Part shown: one piece after another, positions 6,966 through 7,079 of the stretch
Layout: every line of letters starts with the position of its first letter
Numbering within the stretch: the stretch's first letter is position 1
Origin: an uncultured Bacteroidota bacterium
GTDB taxonomy: Bacteria > Bacteroidota > Bacteroidia > UKL13-3
Assembly: GCA_903898215.1 (NCBI GenBank)
Contig: CAIUEQ010000258.1
Span: 1-7,079 of the forward strand
Direction of reading: 5' to 3'
Length of the DNA stretch: 7,079 nt
Position numbers and translations under genes: made by a program
The notes under the pieces: model-generated
The model's database searches: none
Seen by the model: only the letters and a program-made list of their open reading frames with translations
What the model was told of the DNA's origin: nothing

Positions 6966-7079
6966 TTATTGAATATCGACATCCCAAAGCATCACTTGTC
7001 GGTCGTCACTGCAACTCAAAAACTCATCATCGTTAAGCCATAATATTTTATTGATGCAATTTGTATGGCTTTCATTTCG
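6966..7079 (-). CDS. WD40-repeat protein, C-terminal end only (5' partial)
   Basis: The reverse strand is open from base 7079 to a TAA at 6966-6968, giving the last 37 residues of a protein that continues beyond the right edge. The fragment fits the end of one WD40 blade: a His at residue 5, hydrophobic strands CINKILWL and FLSCS, then SDDRQVMLWDV, with the canonical Asp, hydrophobic residue and Trp-Asp pair. The chain stops four residues after the WD pair, consistent with the last blade of a propeller. WD40 proteins are usually scaffolds for protein interactions; whether this one carries other domains (for example a caspase-like or kinase domain) lies outside the window. It is on the same strand as the transporter, 130 bases upstream of it. 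Confidence 0.82.
   Translation of the reverse strand, partial: RNESHTNCINKILWLNDDEFLSCSDDRQVMLWDVDIQ

Overview
The window comes from an AT-rich member of the Bacteroidota (Bacteroidetes). Two genes end in type IX secretion system (T9SS) type A sorting domains, which are essentially confined to this phylum. The transporter gene belongs to a Bacteroidetes-style peptide transporter subfamily, promoter-like sites resemble the phylum's TTG / TAnnTTTG consensus, and the intergenic DNA carries short dispersed-type hairpins. TAA and TGA are used as stops (standard code). Genus or species cannot be named from this sequence.

Layout. Bases 1-3021 (+) hold the 3' part of a large secreted surface protein whose frame is open back to base 1, so its start lies outside the window. 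Its modules in order are a parallel beta-helix, a CARDB-like Ig fold, a LamG/concanavalin-like lectin fold, a Bacteroidetes surface module, an Ig/FN3-like pre-tail module and a T9SS tail. A strong intrinsic terminator follows at 3041-3072. A 411-bp convergent intergenic region comes next, with two adjacent GCTTTAGC-core hairpins and a CACAGATT repeat. Bases 3433-4758 (-) encode a second T9SS cargo, predicted to be a seven-bladed beta-propeller with alternating blade types. After a 283-bp gap, 5042-6835 (-) encode a 597-residue proton-dependent oligopeptide transporter (POT/PTR family). A 130-bp gap with a promoter-like site separates it from the last 37 codons of a WD40-repeat protein (6966-7079, -), cut by the right edge.

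How the genes relate. The two T9SS cargoes are convergent and unrelated in fold; both would be exported by Sec and then anchored to or released from the cell surface by T9SS. The transporter would import small peptides across the inner membrane. The last three genes share a strand, but the gaps of 283 and 130 bp suggest separate promoters rather than a tight operon. I see no defence system, mobile element, CRISPR array, tRNA or rRNA. The window looks like ordinary Bacteroidota chromosome. Its most interesting details are the regular coil spacing in the beta-helix, the alternating propeller blades, the unusual proton-coupling residues in the transporter and the paired hairpin repeat.
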